Shown: piece by piece, positions 1-5,918 of the stretch
How positions within the stretch are numbered: the first letter of the stretch is position 1
How the letters are laid out: the number at the start of each line of letters is the position of its first letter
Source of the DNA: Colivivens sp963645405
Lineage (GTDB): Bacteria > Bacteroidota > Bacteroidia > Bacteroidales > Bacteroidaceae
Direction of reading: 5' to 3'
Length of the DNA stretch: 6,264 nt
Assembly (NCBI GenBank): GCA_963645405.1
Contig: CAVISR010000103.1
Coordinates: 1 to 6,264 of the forward strand
The notes under the pieces: generated by a model
The model's database searches: none
The model's input: only the letters and a program-made list of their open reading frames with translations
Told to the model about the DNA's origin: nothing
Translations under genes and position numbers: made by a program

Positions 1-55
1 ACCAACGACCCCGAGATTACAAATCACGTGCTCTGGCCAACTGAGCTAAAGAGGC
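1..55 (-). tRNA. tRNA-Thr (anticodon TGT), 3' part cut by window edge
   Basis: Read on the minus strand, the sequence starts at 55 with the acceptor strand GCCTCTT. It continues through a D arm (GCTC...GAGC) and an anticodon loop TTTGTAA flanked by CGTGA and TCTCG, then the variable loop, and stops inside the T arm at position 1. The loop reads anticodon TGT, which decodes threonine ACN codons. The anticodon stem has one T-T opposition in the middle; the other pairs are canonical. The 3' acceptor strand and most of the T arm lie outside the window. The gene sits downstream of hpf and has its own promoter. In Bacteroidetes this position is usually the first of a short tRNA cluster leading into tuf, which I expect just beyond the left edge. 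Confidence 0.93.
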
Positions 56-63
56 TTGAAGAA

Positions 64-89
64 TTCCGTGCGACCTACATCACACGGAA
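64..89 (-). other. 9-bp hairpin in the leader of the tRNA-Thr transcript
   Basis: On the minus strand TTCCGTGTG pairs with CGCACGGAA (plus positions 81-89 and 64-72), giving a 9-bp stem with one G-U pair and an 8-nt loop. It begins just after the expected transcription start and ends about 8 nt before the mature tRNA 5' end. No T-run follows, so it does not look like an intrinsic terminator. It could help fold the leader for RNase P or protect the 5' end; that role is inference. Confidence 0.5.
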
Positions 90-97
90 AACGGGTG

Positions 98-128
98 CAA
101 ATTTAGCCAAAATTTTTTACACGCCAAA
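98..128 (-). promoter_or_regulatory. Bacteroidetes-type promoter for tRNA-Thr and downstream tRNA/tuf genes
   Basis: The minus strand has TTTG (125-128), a 19-nt spacer, and TAAATTTG (98-105). This matches the Bacteroidetes primary sigma consensus TTTG-N19-TAnnTTTG at all fixed positions. Transcription should start near 90-93, leaving a leader of roughly 35 nt before the tRNA. It lies in the 90-nt gap between the hpf stop codon and the tRNA. Confidence 0.8.
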
Positions 129-145
129 CTTTTTGGGCATATTTT

Positions 146-445
146 TTACTTTTGGCTCTGTTTTTCCTTGTATTTATCCAGTTGTCTTTCGATTGCTGGC
201 ATACTTTGCGTGATTGCTTCTTCAAAAGAGTCGGCTTGCTTTTCGACGAAAATCTCATCACCTGGAAGGGAAACAACGATGCTCACTTCTTTGTTTTGAG
301 CCGTAGCAGGCTTGACTACTTTCAATGACACCTCTACCTTTCTTATATTGTCACAATACTTATCCAGCTTACTGACCTTCTTCTGAATAAACTCATGCAA
401 CTTGTCTGTTGCGTCAAACTTGATTGATTTTACTTCTACTTCCAT
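146..445 (-). CDS. hpf: Short-form ribosome hibernation promoting factor (HPF/RaiA family)
   Basis: The product has 99 residues, the usual size of the short HPF/RaiA (YfiA/YhbH) fold. It contains only the N-terminal beta-alpha-beta domain and lacks the C-terminal dimerisation domain of long HPF. It opens with the typical MEVEVKSIKFDATDKLHEFI strand-helix, followed by a lysine-rich helix (about residues 22-36) and alternating strands (about 37-70). The C-terminal helix is highly charged. Known members bind the 30S decoding centre, where they block tRNA and mRNA and inactivate ribosomes in stationary phase or stress. The gene starts 13 nt after the stop of the recombinase gene, so it is almost certainly co-transcribed with rpsU and the recombinase. 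An AAGG stretch 6-9 nt upstream is a weak ribosome binding site. No convincing terminator follows before the tRNA-Thr promoter. Confidence 0.93.
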   Translation of the reverse strand: MEVEVKSIKFDATDKLHEFIQKKVSKLDKYCDNIRKVEVSLKVVKPATAQNKEVSIVVSLPGDEIFVEKQADSFEEAITQSMPAIERQLDKYKEKQSQK

Positions 446-458
446 AGCCTTATTGTTT

Positions 459-1343
459 TTATGAACGCGGATGTGCGTTCTGGTAAGTCTTTTTCAGTTC
501 TTCGAATGACACGTGCGTGTACACCTGAGTCGTATTGAGGCTCGTATGTCCGAGCAGCTTCTGTATCGACATCAAATCTGCATCATGATTGAGCATGGCT
601 GTCGCAAACGTGTGCCTCAGCACATGAGGGCTTCGCCTCTGTTGGGTAGTGACTTTCGACAGATTGCTTTTTACAATACTTTCCACGCGGCTCTTCGACA
701 ATTCGAATCCCTTCGTGTCGACGAAGAACTTCTCAAACCCTCTGCCAAACTCATTGAACCTTGACTCGAGATATTCTCTCATACAGTCTTCCAGCTCTTT
801 GCCGAATGGAATGATTCGTTGTTTATTCCTCTTTCCAGTCACTTTAATCTGCTTATTGACGAAGTCGACATCTCTGTCTTCCAGTCCAAGCAGCTCTGCC
901 CTTCTCATACCTGTCAGATAAAGCATCAAGACCACCGTCTTGTTCAGCAGCCCTTCATAGGACTTGTCTTCGTCCAACATGTCAATCAACCGGTCCATCT
1001 CTTTCTCCCTTATGAATACCGGCAACACCTTTTCTTTCTTGGGTCCAGTTATCCGGGTCATCGGATTCGCTTTCAGTTCACCGATTTTAATCAAGTAGTG
1101 ATAGAACGATCTCAGAGTACTGAGCTTTCTGTTCACCGATGCGCTTTTCATCTTTTGCTCCTCAAACAGATATATCATCCATTCGCGGACCACAGACTCG
1201 GTCACCGATGTCCATGTTATTCCTTCATGGAGACTTTCAAAGAACTTCTCGAACTCTGCCAGATCCGTACCATAACTGGTAATTGTCTGGTCCGAACAGT
1301 TCCTTTCAGACTTGAAGTATTCCAAGAATTTCTCCTTCAACAT
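459..1343 (-). CDS. xerC: XerC/XerD-like tyrosine recombinase
   Basis: The 294-residue length is typical of Xer recombinases. The N-terminal SAM-like core-binding domain spans about residues 1-90 (FLEYFKSERNCSDQTITSYG). The catalytic domain follows and carries the complete tyrosine recombinase set: Arg147 in TGMRRAELLGL, Lys171 in GKRNKQR, His240 and Arg243 in SPHVLRHTFAT, His266 in LLGHTSLNTTQ, and nucleophile Tyr275. Known Xer proteins resolve chromosome dimers at dif during division. The fixed position between rpsU and hpf suggests the housekeeping Xer protein of Bacteroidetes and not a mobile-element integrase, and no attachment sites or phage genes are nearby. Whether it is the XerC or XerD equivalent cannot be decided from sequence alone. 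It begins 113 nt after rpsU, probably in the same transcript. Confidence 0.92.
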   Translation of the reverse strand: MLKEKFLEYFKSERNCSDQTITSYGTDLAEFEKFFESLHEGITWTSVTESVVREWMIYLFEEQKMKSASVNRKLSTLRSFYHYLIKIGELKANPMTRITGPKKEKVLPVFIREKEMDRLIDMLDEDKSYEGLLNKTVVLMLYLTGMRRAELLGLEDRDVDFVNKQIKVTGKRNKQRIIPFGKELEDCMREYLESRFNEFGRGFEKFFVDTKGFELSKSRVESIVKSNLSKVTTQQRRSPHVLRHTFATAMLNHDADLMSIQKLLGHTSLNTTQVYTHVSFEELKKTYQNAHPRS

Positions 1344-1429
1344 AACTCAGTTTCTTATTTCGAGGACCAAGTTAGCAAAGATTCCTGGAACAACCAAATT
1401 TTCGACGCTCTTTTTCTTGTTTTTAACTC

Positions 1430-1451
1430 TTTCTCGCGTCTTTCTCGCGTC
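1430..1451 (-). repeat. Perfect 11-bp tandem duplication between rpsU and the recombinase gene
   Basis: The plus strand reads TTTCTCGCGTC twice back to back (1430-1440 and 1441-1451), flanked on both sides by AACTCT (1425-1430 and 1452-1457). It lies just after the rpsU stop codon in the 113-nt spacer. It forms no obvious hairpin. It is probably a slippage duplication of no known function. Confidence 0.7.
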
Positions 1452-1456
1452 AACTC

Positions 1457-1648
1457 TTATTCTTCTGCAGAATGAAGCTTGTTGACATAGATGGCGTGCT
1501 GCATCTTCACACGCTTTACAACAGATGGTTTCTCATACTGCTTGCGTGTTCTTACTTCCTTGATGACGCCAGTCTTTTCAGACTTTCTTTTGAATCTCTT
1601 GAGAGCTCTTTCGATGTTCTCGCCTTCCTTAACAGGTACGATAATCAT
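1457..1648 (-). CDS. rpsU: Small ribosomal subunit protein bS21
   Basis: The product is 63 residues starting MIIVPVKEGENIERALKRFK, a clear bS21: an N-terminal strand, then long basic helices rich in Arg and Lys. The frame stays open upstream to a GTG at 1705, but the conserved protein starts at the ATG at 1648 and the upstream residues match nothing in the family. bS21 sits on the 30S platform near the 3' end of 16S rRNA. In Flavobacterium it has been shown, with bS6 and bS18, to help hide the anti-Shine-Dalgarno sequence. The ATG here is preceded by an A-rich, SD-free stretch, as expected for Bacteroidetes. It is the first gene of the rpsU - recombinase - hpf operon and has a well-formed promoter about 70 nt upstream. 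Confidence 0.96.
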   Translation of the reverse strand: MIIVPVKEGENIERALKRFKRKSEKTGVIKEVRTRKQYEKPSVVKRVKMQHAIYVNKLHSAEE

Positions 1649-1695
1649 GAATTTTCTTTTTTGTTTTGTTTGTTGAATTAAATGAATAATCTGTA

Positions 1696-1707
1696 GGGTT
1701 CTCACCC
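1696..1707 (-). other. Small hairpin at the 5' end of the rpsU leader
   Basis: The minus strand reads GGGTGAGAACCC: a 4-bp stem (GGGT/ACCC) closed by GAGA, which fits the GNRA tetraloop pattern. It lies a few nucleotides after the start expected from the promoter at 1717-1746, at the very 5' end of a leader of about 60 nt. It may stabilise the mRNA or take part in regulation. The stem is short, so this is tentative. Confidence 0.35.
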
Positions 1708-1716
1708 ATTGGTCGG

Positions 1717-1746
1717 CAAAGGTACGACTATTTTAGCAAACGGCAA
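1717..1746 (-). promoter_or_regulatory. Bacteroidetes-type promoter for the rpsU operon
   Basis: The minus strand has a -33 TTG (1744-1746, within ATTG), a 19-nt spacer and a -7 element TACCTTTG (1717-1724), matching TTTG-N19-TAnnTTTG with one mismatch. The predicted start is near 1709-1712, giving a 60-65 nt leader before the rpsU ATG. It lies downstream of the trpB2 terminator, so rpsU is an independent unit. Confidence 0.75.
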
Positions 1747-1793
1747 TGAATTTCCCTCATTTTTTTTGCTCAACCGCCGTTACACCTTATTAT

Positions 1794-1838
1794 ATATAAT
1801 AGAAAAGAGAGTCCCGGTTTGCATTTCCGGCACTCTCT
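1794..1838 (-). terminator. Intrinsic terminator of trpB2
   Basis: On the minus strand AGAGAGT-G-CCGG, a 9-nt loop, and CCGG-G-ACTCTCT form an 11-bp stem interrupted by one G-G mismatch (plus arms 1806-1817 and 1827-1838). It is followed by TTTC and an AT-rich tract (TATTATATA). It begins about 30 nt after the trpB2 stop codon. The position, stem and T/A-rich tail fit Rho-independent termination and separate trpB2 from rpsU. Confidence 0.8.
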
Positions 1839-1867
1839 CTATCTGTTGTTCGATTACTTTTCCAGCG

Positions 1868-3241
1868 TCATTCCACCTTCGGGAGTTTGGCAAGACTTTC
1901 AGCAATCTGCTCGTCTGTCGGGATGAAGTCCGACATCTTTCCGTCGTTGTACTGCTGATAAGCCACAAGGTCGAAATAGCCTGTACCGGTAAGTCCGAAT
2001 ACAATGTTCTTCGCTTCTCCAGTCTCCTTGCATTTCAGAGCCTCGTCGATAGCCACCTTGATGGCATGGCTGCTCTCCGGTGCTGGAAGGATTCCTTCAA
2101 CACGGGCGAATTTCACTGCTGCATCGAATACCGCAGTCTGTTCTACCGAACGGGCTTCGAACAAACCGTCAGCATAGAGCTGTGAAAGGACTGAACTCAT
2201 GCCATGGAAACGGAGTCCGCCTGCATGGTTCGGTGACGGGATGAACTGGCTTCCGAGAGTGTACATCTTTGCCAAAGGACAAATCATGCCGGTGTCGCAG
2301 AAGTCATAAGCATACTTACCGCGAGTGAAACTTGGGCATGAAGCCGGTTCTACCGCTATAATCTTGTAGTCGTTCTCTCCACGGAGCATCTCGCCGATGA
2401 ATGGAGTGGCAAGTCCACCGAGGTTTGAACCACCGCCAGCGCAACCGATGATGATGTCTGGCTTCACATTCAGTTTCTGAAGTGCCTTCTGAGCCTCAAG
2501 TCCTATGATTGTCTGATGGAGCAGCACCTGGTTGAGCACCGAACCGAGTTCATATCTGTAGCCTTCGTGAGTCAATGCAGCCTCAACTGCCTCCGAGATG
2601 GCGCAGCCGAGTGAACCACCCGTTCCCGGGTGTTCTGCCAAGATCTTGCGTCCCACCTTGGTTGTGTCGCTTGGAGAAGGGGTTACCTGCGCGCCGTAAG
2701 TTCTCATCACTTCACGACGGAACGGTTTCTGCTCGTATGACACCTTTACCATATACACCTTACAATCGAGTCCGAAGTAAGAGCAAGCCATACTCAAGGC
2801 TGTACCCCACTGTCCGGCACCAGTTTCAGTAGTCACGCCCTTCAGTCCCTGCTCCTTTGCATAGTAAGCCTGTGCAATTGCAGAGTTCAGCTTGTGGCTG
2901 CCCGAAGTGTTGTTGCCTTCAAACTTATAGTAGATGTGTGCTGGTGTGCCGAGAGCCTTCTCAAGGTAATATGCTCTGACAAGCGGTGAAGGACGATACA
3001 TCTTGTAGAAGTTGAGCACTTCCTCTGGGATGTCAATCCACTTGGTTGTATCATCAAGTTCCTGCTTCACCAGTTCCTTGCAGAATATCGGTTCGAGTTC
3101 TTCTGGCTTGAGTGGTTTGCCTGTACCAGGGTTGAGCAATGGTGCAGGTTTGTTCTTCATGTCTGCACGCACGTTATACCATTGGGTAGGGATTTCATCC
3201 TCTTCCAGGTACGTTTTGTAGGGAATATTTTTTTCTTCCAT
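1868..3241 (-). CDS. trpB2: TrpB2-type tryptophan synthase beta subunit (stand-alone, PLP-dependent)
   Basis: The product has 457 residues, longer than the classical TrpB1 (about 400), as expected for the TrpB2 branch with its extended N terminus. The PLP lysine is Lys117 in GSHKLNSA, where TrpB1 has HKTN. The catalytic Glu139 lies in ETGAGQWG. The glycine-rich phosphate loop GCAGGGSN spans 266-273. GILPAPESSHA lies at 383-393, and the late cofactor loop is GLTGTGYFD (416-424) in place of the TrpB1 SGRGD type. The family joins indole and L-serine to give L-tryptophan in the cytosol. No trpA or other trp gene is adjacent, and TrpB2 proteins often act without TrpA, so indole salvage is the likely job; this is inferred. 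The gene has its own -7 element and its own terminator, consistent with a monocistronic unit. Confidence 0.95.
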   Translation of the reverse strand: MEEKNIPYKTYLEEDEIPTQWYNVRADMKNKPAPLLNPGTGKPLKPEELEPIFCKELVKQELDDTTKWIDIPEEVLNFYKMYRPSPLVRAYYLEKALGTPAHIYYKFEGNNTSGSHKLNSAIAQAYYAKEQGLKGVTTETGAGQWGTALSMACSYFGLDCKVYMVKVSYEQKPFRREVMRTYGAQVTPSPSDTTKVGRKILAEHPGTGGSLGCAISEAVEAALTHEGYRYELGSVLNQVLLHQTIIGLEAQKALQKLNVKPDIIIGCAGGGSNLGGLATPFIGEMLRGENDYKIIAVEPASCPSFTRGKYAYDFCDTGMICPLAKMYTLGSQFIPSPNHAGGLRFHGMSSVLSQLYADGLFEARSVEQTAVFDAAVKFARVEGILPAPESSHAIKVAIDEALKCKETGEAKNIVFGLTGTGYFDLVAYQQYNDGKMSDFIPTDEQIAESLAKLPKVE

Positions 3242-3287
3242 TGTCTGTCTATGATAAAATATGGTTTTATATCGTTTTACTGACGTG

Positions 3288-3295
3288 CAAAGTTA
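3288..3295 (-). promoter_or_regulatory. Probable -7 element of the trpB2 promoter
   Basis: The minus strand reads TAACTTTG followed by CACG, a full match to the Bacteroidetes -7 element TAnnTTTG, 47 nt upstream of the trpB2 ATG. I find no good TTTG about 19-21 nt further upstream, so the promoter may be weak or need an activator. Confidence 0.6.
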
Positions 3296-3340
3296 AGAAA
3301 TTATTTTCACTTGGGCGTGAGTTTTATGTTTATTAACTCA

Positions 3341-3375
3341 TACACAGCTCGCTTTCCTATACACAGCCCGCTTTC
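3341..3375 (-). repeat. Tandem duplication across the DUF3109 stop codon
   Basis: The plus-strand 16-mer TACACAGCYCGCTTTC occurs at 3341-3356 and 3360-3375 with a 19-nt period and 15 of 16 identical bases. The copy at 3360-3375 encodes the last codons of the DUF3109 protein; the other lies just after its TAG stop. A local duplication seems to have copied the gene's end into the spacer. Confidence 0.7.
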
Positions 3376-3938
3376 TTCAGTTCCTGTGCCACAAGGCAAC
3401 ACTCTTGCCACCAGTCATTGCCAAACTTTCTGATAAGAGGTTCCTTCAGAAACTCATAGAGAGGCAGCCCCAGCCTGTCTCCCAGTTGCTTGGCGCACTG
3501 GCATATGTCCCATCTGTCGTAGTTCAGTCCGACTGTATCGCCCAGAGTTTTGATTCTCACCGGATAGAGATGGCACGAGATGGGTTTCTGGAACTTGATT
3601 CGTCCTTCCCGATATGCCTTGTCGAGCACGCAATAGCAGATGCCCTTCTCGTCGTGGTTGGCAAAGACACAGTCCCTGCCGCCAACGATGCTCGTCACAA
3701 GTTCGCCCGATGCATCCGAATAAGCCACACCATCAGCCTCAATCACCTTCTGTGCCTCTGGTGTCAGTTCGTTCCAAACCGTCTTCAGTGCTTCTTCCAT
3801 CTCCGCGATCTCATCCATCTCCACTGGTGCGCCAGCATCTCCTTCCTCGCAGCAACATCCCTTGCAAACTGGTATGTTGCAGCAGAAATGATGGGAGAAA
3901 AGCTCGAGCGAGACTAATATTCCTTGTATTTCTATCAT
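3357..3938 (-). CDS. DUF3109 family cysteine-rich protein
   Basis: The 193-residue protein carries 15 cysteines, far above average. They cluster at the N terminus (Cys19, 20, 25, 28, 29, 30) and recur at 90, 101/103, 122, 146/148, 180/181 and 192. Landmarks typical of DUF3109 include the N-terminal C-K-G-C-C-C-EEGDAGAP segment (25-38), KPISCHLYPVRI (118-129) and NYDRWDICQCAK (139-150). The family is distantly similar to YkgJ-type CxxxC proteins and probably binds a metal or iron-sulfur cluster. Its biochemical function is unknown to me. There is no signal peptide or membrane segment, so it is cytosolic. It starts 43 nt after the DUF4435 gene with no visible promoter or terminator between, which suggests co-transcription with the ATPase/TOPRIM pair. 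It may still be a housekeeping gene that only shares the transcript. Confidence 0.88.
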   Translation of the reverse strand: MIEIQGILVSLELFSHHFCCNIPVCKGCCCEEGDAGAPVEMDEIAEMEEALKTVWNELTPEAQKVIEADGVAYSDASGELVTSIVGGRDCVFANHDEKGICYCVLDKAYREGRIKFQKPISCHLYPVRIKTLGDTVGLNYDRWDICQCAKQLGDRLGLPLYEFLKEPLIRKFGNDWWQECCLVAQELKKAGCV

Positions 3939-3981
3939 TGTATTCCGTTTTCCGTTTGTTGTTTTCAGCAGTTTTGTTGTT

Positions 3982-5028
3982 TTAAGTAGCCTTATTGCTT
4001 TCCACCGTTTTATTGTCTTCCGCAGCGCCCACCGACAGTCTCTTCAACAGTGCAGTTATGTTTGCCCGCAGCTGCTGATATTGCGGCAGATTCTTGTAGC
4101 CCGTGTTCCTGCGCAGCATCTGTTCAAGGTCTGCCATGCTGTGCTGATAGCTCGACAACTCGTTGTTCATCTGTTGCCTGTGGTCCGCAAGCCGTATGAT
4201 TTCCTTCTCACGAGATTTGCGCAGACTGATGCACACAGGTTCCAGTACCCGCATCACTATGTCGTCCTTCAAATGGTGACCCTGCACATAAAGATATGTG
4301 TTGTCGGGTTTCAGTCCCAGTTCCGCCAAATCTTTCTTCAACGGTTCAATCTTGCCCTTGGCTTCGGGATAGTTGCGCTGCAGATATGCGATCTTCCGGT
4401 TCACCTCCTTCTTCAGTTTGTCCAGCGCTTCCTCCGGATTGGCAATATTCAGTTTCTGCATCATCGTGATGTTGCAGAACGAAGTGAGGGGAAATTCGTT
4501 CCCGCGGTTGCACCGGTAAAACCACATCGACCAAACGAACAAATCATATATAATCTGCGAGTAAGTCCGCAGGAAAGCCACAAAGTCGAATATCTGGTGG
4601 TCGTTGAGCGTTGCCATCACACACACGTTGTGCAGACTTTCCGCACTGCACTGATAGTTCTCGATGGCATACACCACCGTATGAATGACGTACGGATTGC
4701 CGAGCATCAACTGGCTGGCAGCAGTATGTCCCTGCATGAGATAATCGTAGTCGGCGTCCACACATGCAATCATGCTTGTGCCGAGTCCCTTGCCCAGGCG
4801 GTTCACCATTGCCGATTTCTTACCCCTCGACAGATTGGTGCGCGAGGGCAGCACAATCTCAAAGCCCAATGAGTCGTTCTCGAATTCAGACAGCACGTCC
4901 CTCCAGAAGAATATGTCGTCGTAGCTTTCCACAAAGACTATCACCTTATTCTTCTTCCACTTTGGCCGCATGTGGTTGGCAGCTTCAAAGTATTGCGAGT
5001 TGACGTTGTCTATTAATCTCTTAGGCAT
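3982..5028 (-). CDS. DUF4435 protein with TOPRIM-like fold, partner of the adjacent ATPase
   Basis: The 348-residue protein matches DUF4435. A hydrophobic strand ends in a conserved acid, KVIVFVESYDD (28-38, Glu34). A second strand carries a DxD pair, MIACVDADYDYL (86-97, Asp91 and Asp93). Glu followed by DxD is the TOPRIM metal-binding pattern of OLD and topoisomerase nucleases. YAIENYQ (120-126) and YVQGHHLKDD (247-256) also fit the family. Residues 150-172 form an aromatic-rich helix, probably buried. The C terminus (265-330) is helical and charged, with coiled-coil character. In PARIS defence systems the DUF4435 protein AriB is the toxic TOPRIM nuclease held by an ATPase. Here the ATG overlaps the ATPase stop by 8 nt (ATGCCTAA), indicating translational coupling and a complex. 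Nuclease activity and a defence role are inferred. Confidence 0.85.
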   Translation of the reverse strand: MPKRLIDNVNSQYFEAANHMRPKWKKNKVIVFVESYDDIFFWRDVLSEFENDSLGFEIVLPSRTNLSRGKKSAMVNRLGKGLGTSMIACVDADYDYLMQGHTAASQLMLGNPYVIHTVVYAIENYQCSAESLHNVCVMATLNDHQIFDFVAFLRTYSQIIYDLFVWSMWFYRCNRGNEFPLTSFCNITMMQKLNIANPEEALDKLKKEVNRKIAYLQRNYPEAKGKIEPLKKDLAELGLKPDNTYLYVQGHHLKDDIVMRVLEPVCISLRKSREKEIIRLADHRQQMNNELSSYQHSMADLEQMLRRNTGYKNLPQYQQLRANITALLKRLSVGAAEDNKTVESNKAT

Positions 5029-5860
5029 CCTTGTCGTTCACCGTTACGTCTTCCACTTCCGTCACCAAATCCATCCATCCGTCCATAATCAAGGCAGGAG
5101 AATGGGTTGAAAGAATCACCTGCGCATTCGGGTTGAGTTCACGAATCAGTCCCAGCAAAGCCTTCTGCCATTCCACATGCAGACTTATCTCCGGTTCGTC
5201 CATCAGGAGTGCGCAATGTTCTCCGTCCTCCAGCAAGACCGTCATCATGATGACCAGCATCTGTTTCTCGCCCGACGACAACTGATAGGGAGTGAGCACC
5301 TCTCCGTTCTGGATGAACTGAATCTCGTTGTTCTTGCGGTCCACCACCTTGTTAGTATCCTTGAAGAGCTCGTCTATTATGTTCTGGAACTTAGTCTTCG
5401 GCACCGACACCAGCGCAGCCTTCATCTGGTCGTTCTGGTTGCCCCTGGTCAGCAGTTCAATTATCTTGTTACCGATGTTCACCTGATAGTCCAGGTAGCG
5501 TTTCTGCAACTTGTAGATTTGCAAGTCGAGTTCAGTCTTCACACTTTGTTCCGACAGATTGCCCAGCAGACTGCTGTTGAGCAGCGGACGGTCGAACGAC
5601 CTAATCACGTCGAACTTCATGAACGTGGCATCCTCCGGATAGAACTTCACCGTGACACCCTCAGCCACATCGCCGGCATGAATCTCTCCATTATGGATTT
5701 GTTTCAGCATCTTGGCAGAATAATTGATGATGGTGCTCTTGCCCACACCGTTTATACCGCTCAAGATGTTCACATCGGGGTGCAAGTCCCACTTTATGTG
5801 CTTGCCGCCCTTCCACAAAGCCTTTATCTCAATGCTTTTTATGTACTCCGCCTGTTTCAT
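5021..5860 (-). CDS. ABC/AAA-type ATPase (AriA/OLD-like), first gene of the DUF4435 pair
   Basis: From the ATG at 5860 the protein has 279 residues and a complete ABC-type ATP site. Walker A is GINGVGKST (35-43), the signature is LSSGEKQ (194-200), Walker B is ALLMDEPE (217-224, catalytic Glu222), and the switch histidine is His253 in STHSPA. The insert between Walker A and signature (about 100-180) is largely helical but too short for an SMC or Rad50 coiled coil. There are no transmembrane segments, so it is not a transporter subunit. The frame is open to a GTG at 5908, but a -7 element (5889-5896) lies inside that extension and a GGGGAAG ribosome site precedes 5860, so I chose 5860. Such ATPases paired with DUF4435/TOPRIM proteins sense or gate a nuclease in PARIS-like systems. 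That role is inferred here, and a conserved housekeeping repair role is possible. Confidence 0.87.
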   Translation of the reverse strand: MKQAEYIKSIEIKALWKGGKHIKWDLHPDVNILSGINGVGKSTIINYSAKMLKQIHNGEIHAGDVAEGVTVKFYPEDATFMKFDVIRSFDRPLLNSSLLGNLSEQSVKTELDLQIYKLQKRYLDYQVNIGNKIIELLTRGNQNDQMKAALVSVPKTKFQNIIDELFKDTNKVVDRKNNEIQFIQNGEVLTPYQLSSGEKQMLVIMMTVLLEDGEHCALLMDEPEISLHVEWQKALLGLIRELNPNAQVILSTHSPALIMDGWMDLVTEVEDVTVNDKDA

Positions 5861-5888
5861 ACACTTCCCCGTCTTAGAGTTCTTTTTG

Positions 5889-5918
5889 CAAATATAGCAA
5901 AACATCACCGAAGGCAGA
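5889..5918 (-). promoter_or_regulatory. Promoter of the ATPase - DUF4435 - DUF3109 cluster
   Basis: The minus strand has TATATTTG (5889-5896), a full match to the Bacteroidetes -7 element TAnnTTTG. TCTG (5915-5918) lies 18 nt upstream, one mismatch from the -33 TTTG. The start should fall near 5882, leaving a leader of about 20 nt before the ATG at 5860. This argues against translation from the upstream GTG at 5908. Confidence 0.6.

Noticed and set aside
124..136. CCAAA/TTTGG hairpin as the terminator of hpf
   Set aside because: The stem is 5 bp with no T-run and overlaps the -33 element of the tRNA promoter.
459..1343. The tyrosine recombinase as an integrase marking a mobile element
   Set aside because: Its neighbours are core translation genes in a common Bacteroidetes order, and although tRNA-Thr is nearby there are no attachment-site repeats or phage/ICE genes.
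1376..1383. AATCTTTG as a -7 element for the recombinase gene
   Set aside because: The first base departs from TAnnTTTG and no -33 TTTG lies at a suitable distance; operon transcription from the rpsU promoter explains expression.
819..1475. 218-residue plus-strand open frame opposite the recombinase
   Set aside because: It lies entirely antisense to a gene with a complete catalytic motif set and shows no recognisable domain.
3318..3340. Inverted repeat TGAGTT/AACTCA as a terminator for the DUF3109 gene
   Set aside because: The stem is only 6 bp and AT-leaning, the loop is 11 nt, and no T-run follows on the minus strand.
4081..4872. 263-residue plus-strand open frame opposite DUF4435
   Set aside because: It is antisense to a well-supported gene, and its His/Val/Gln-rich composition is typical of a shadow frame.
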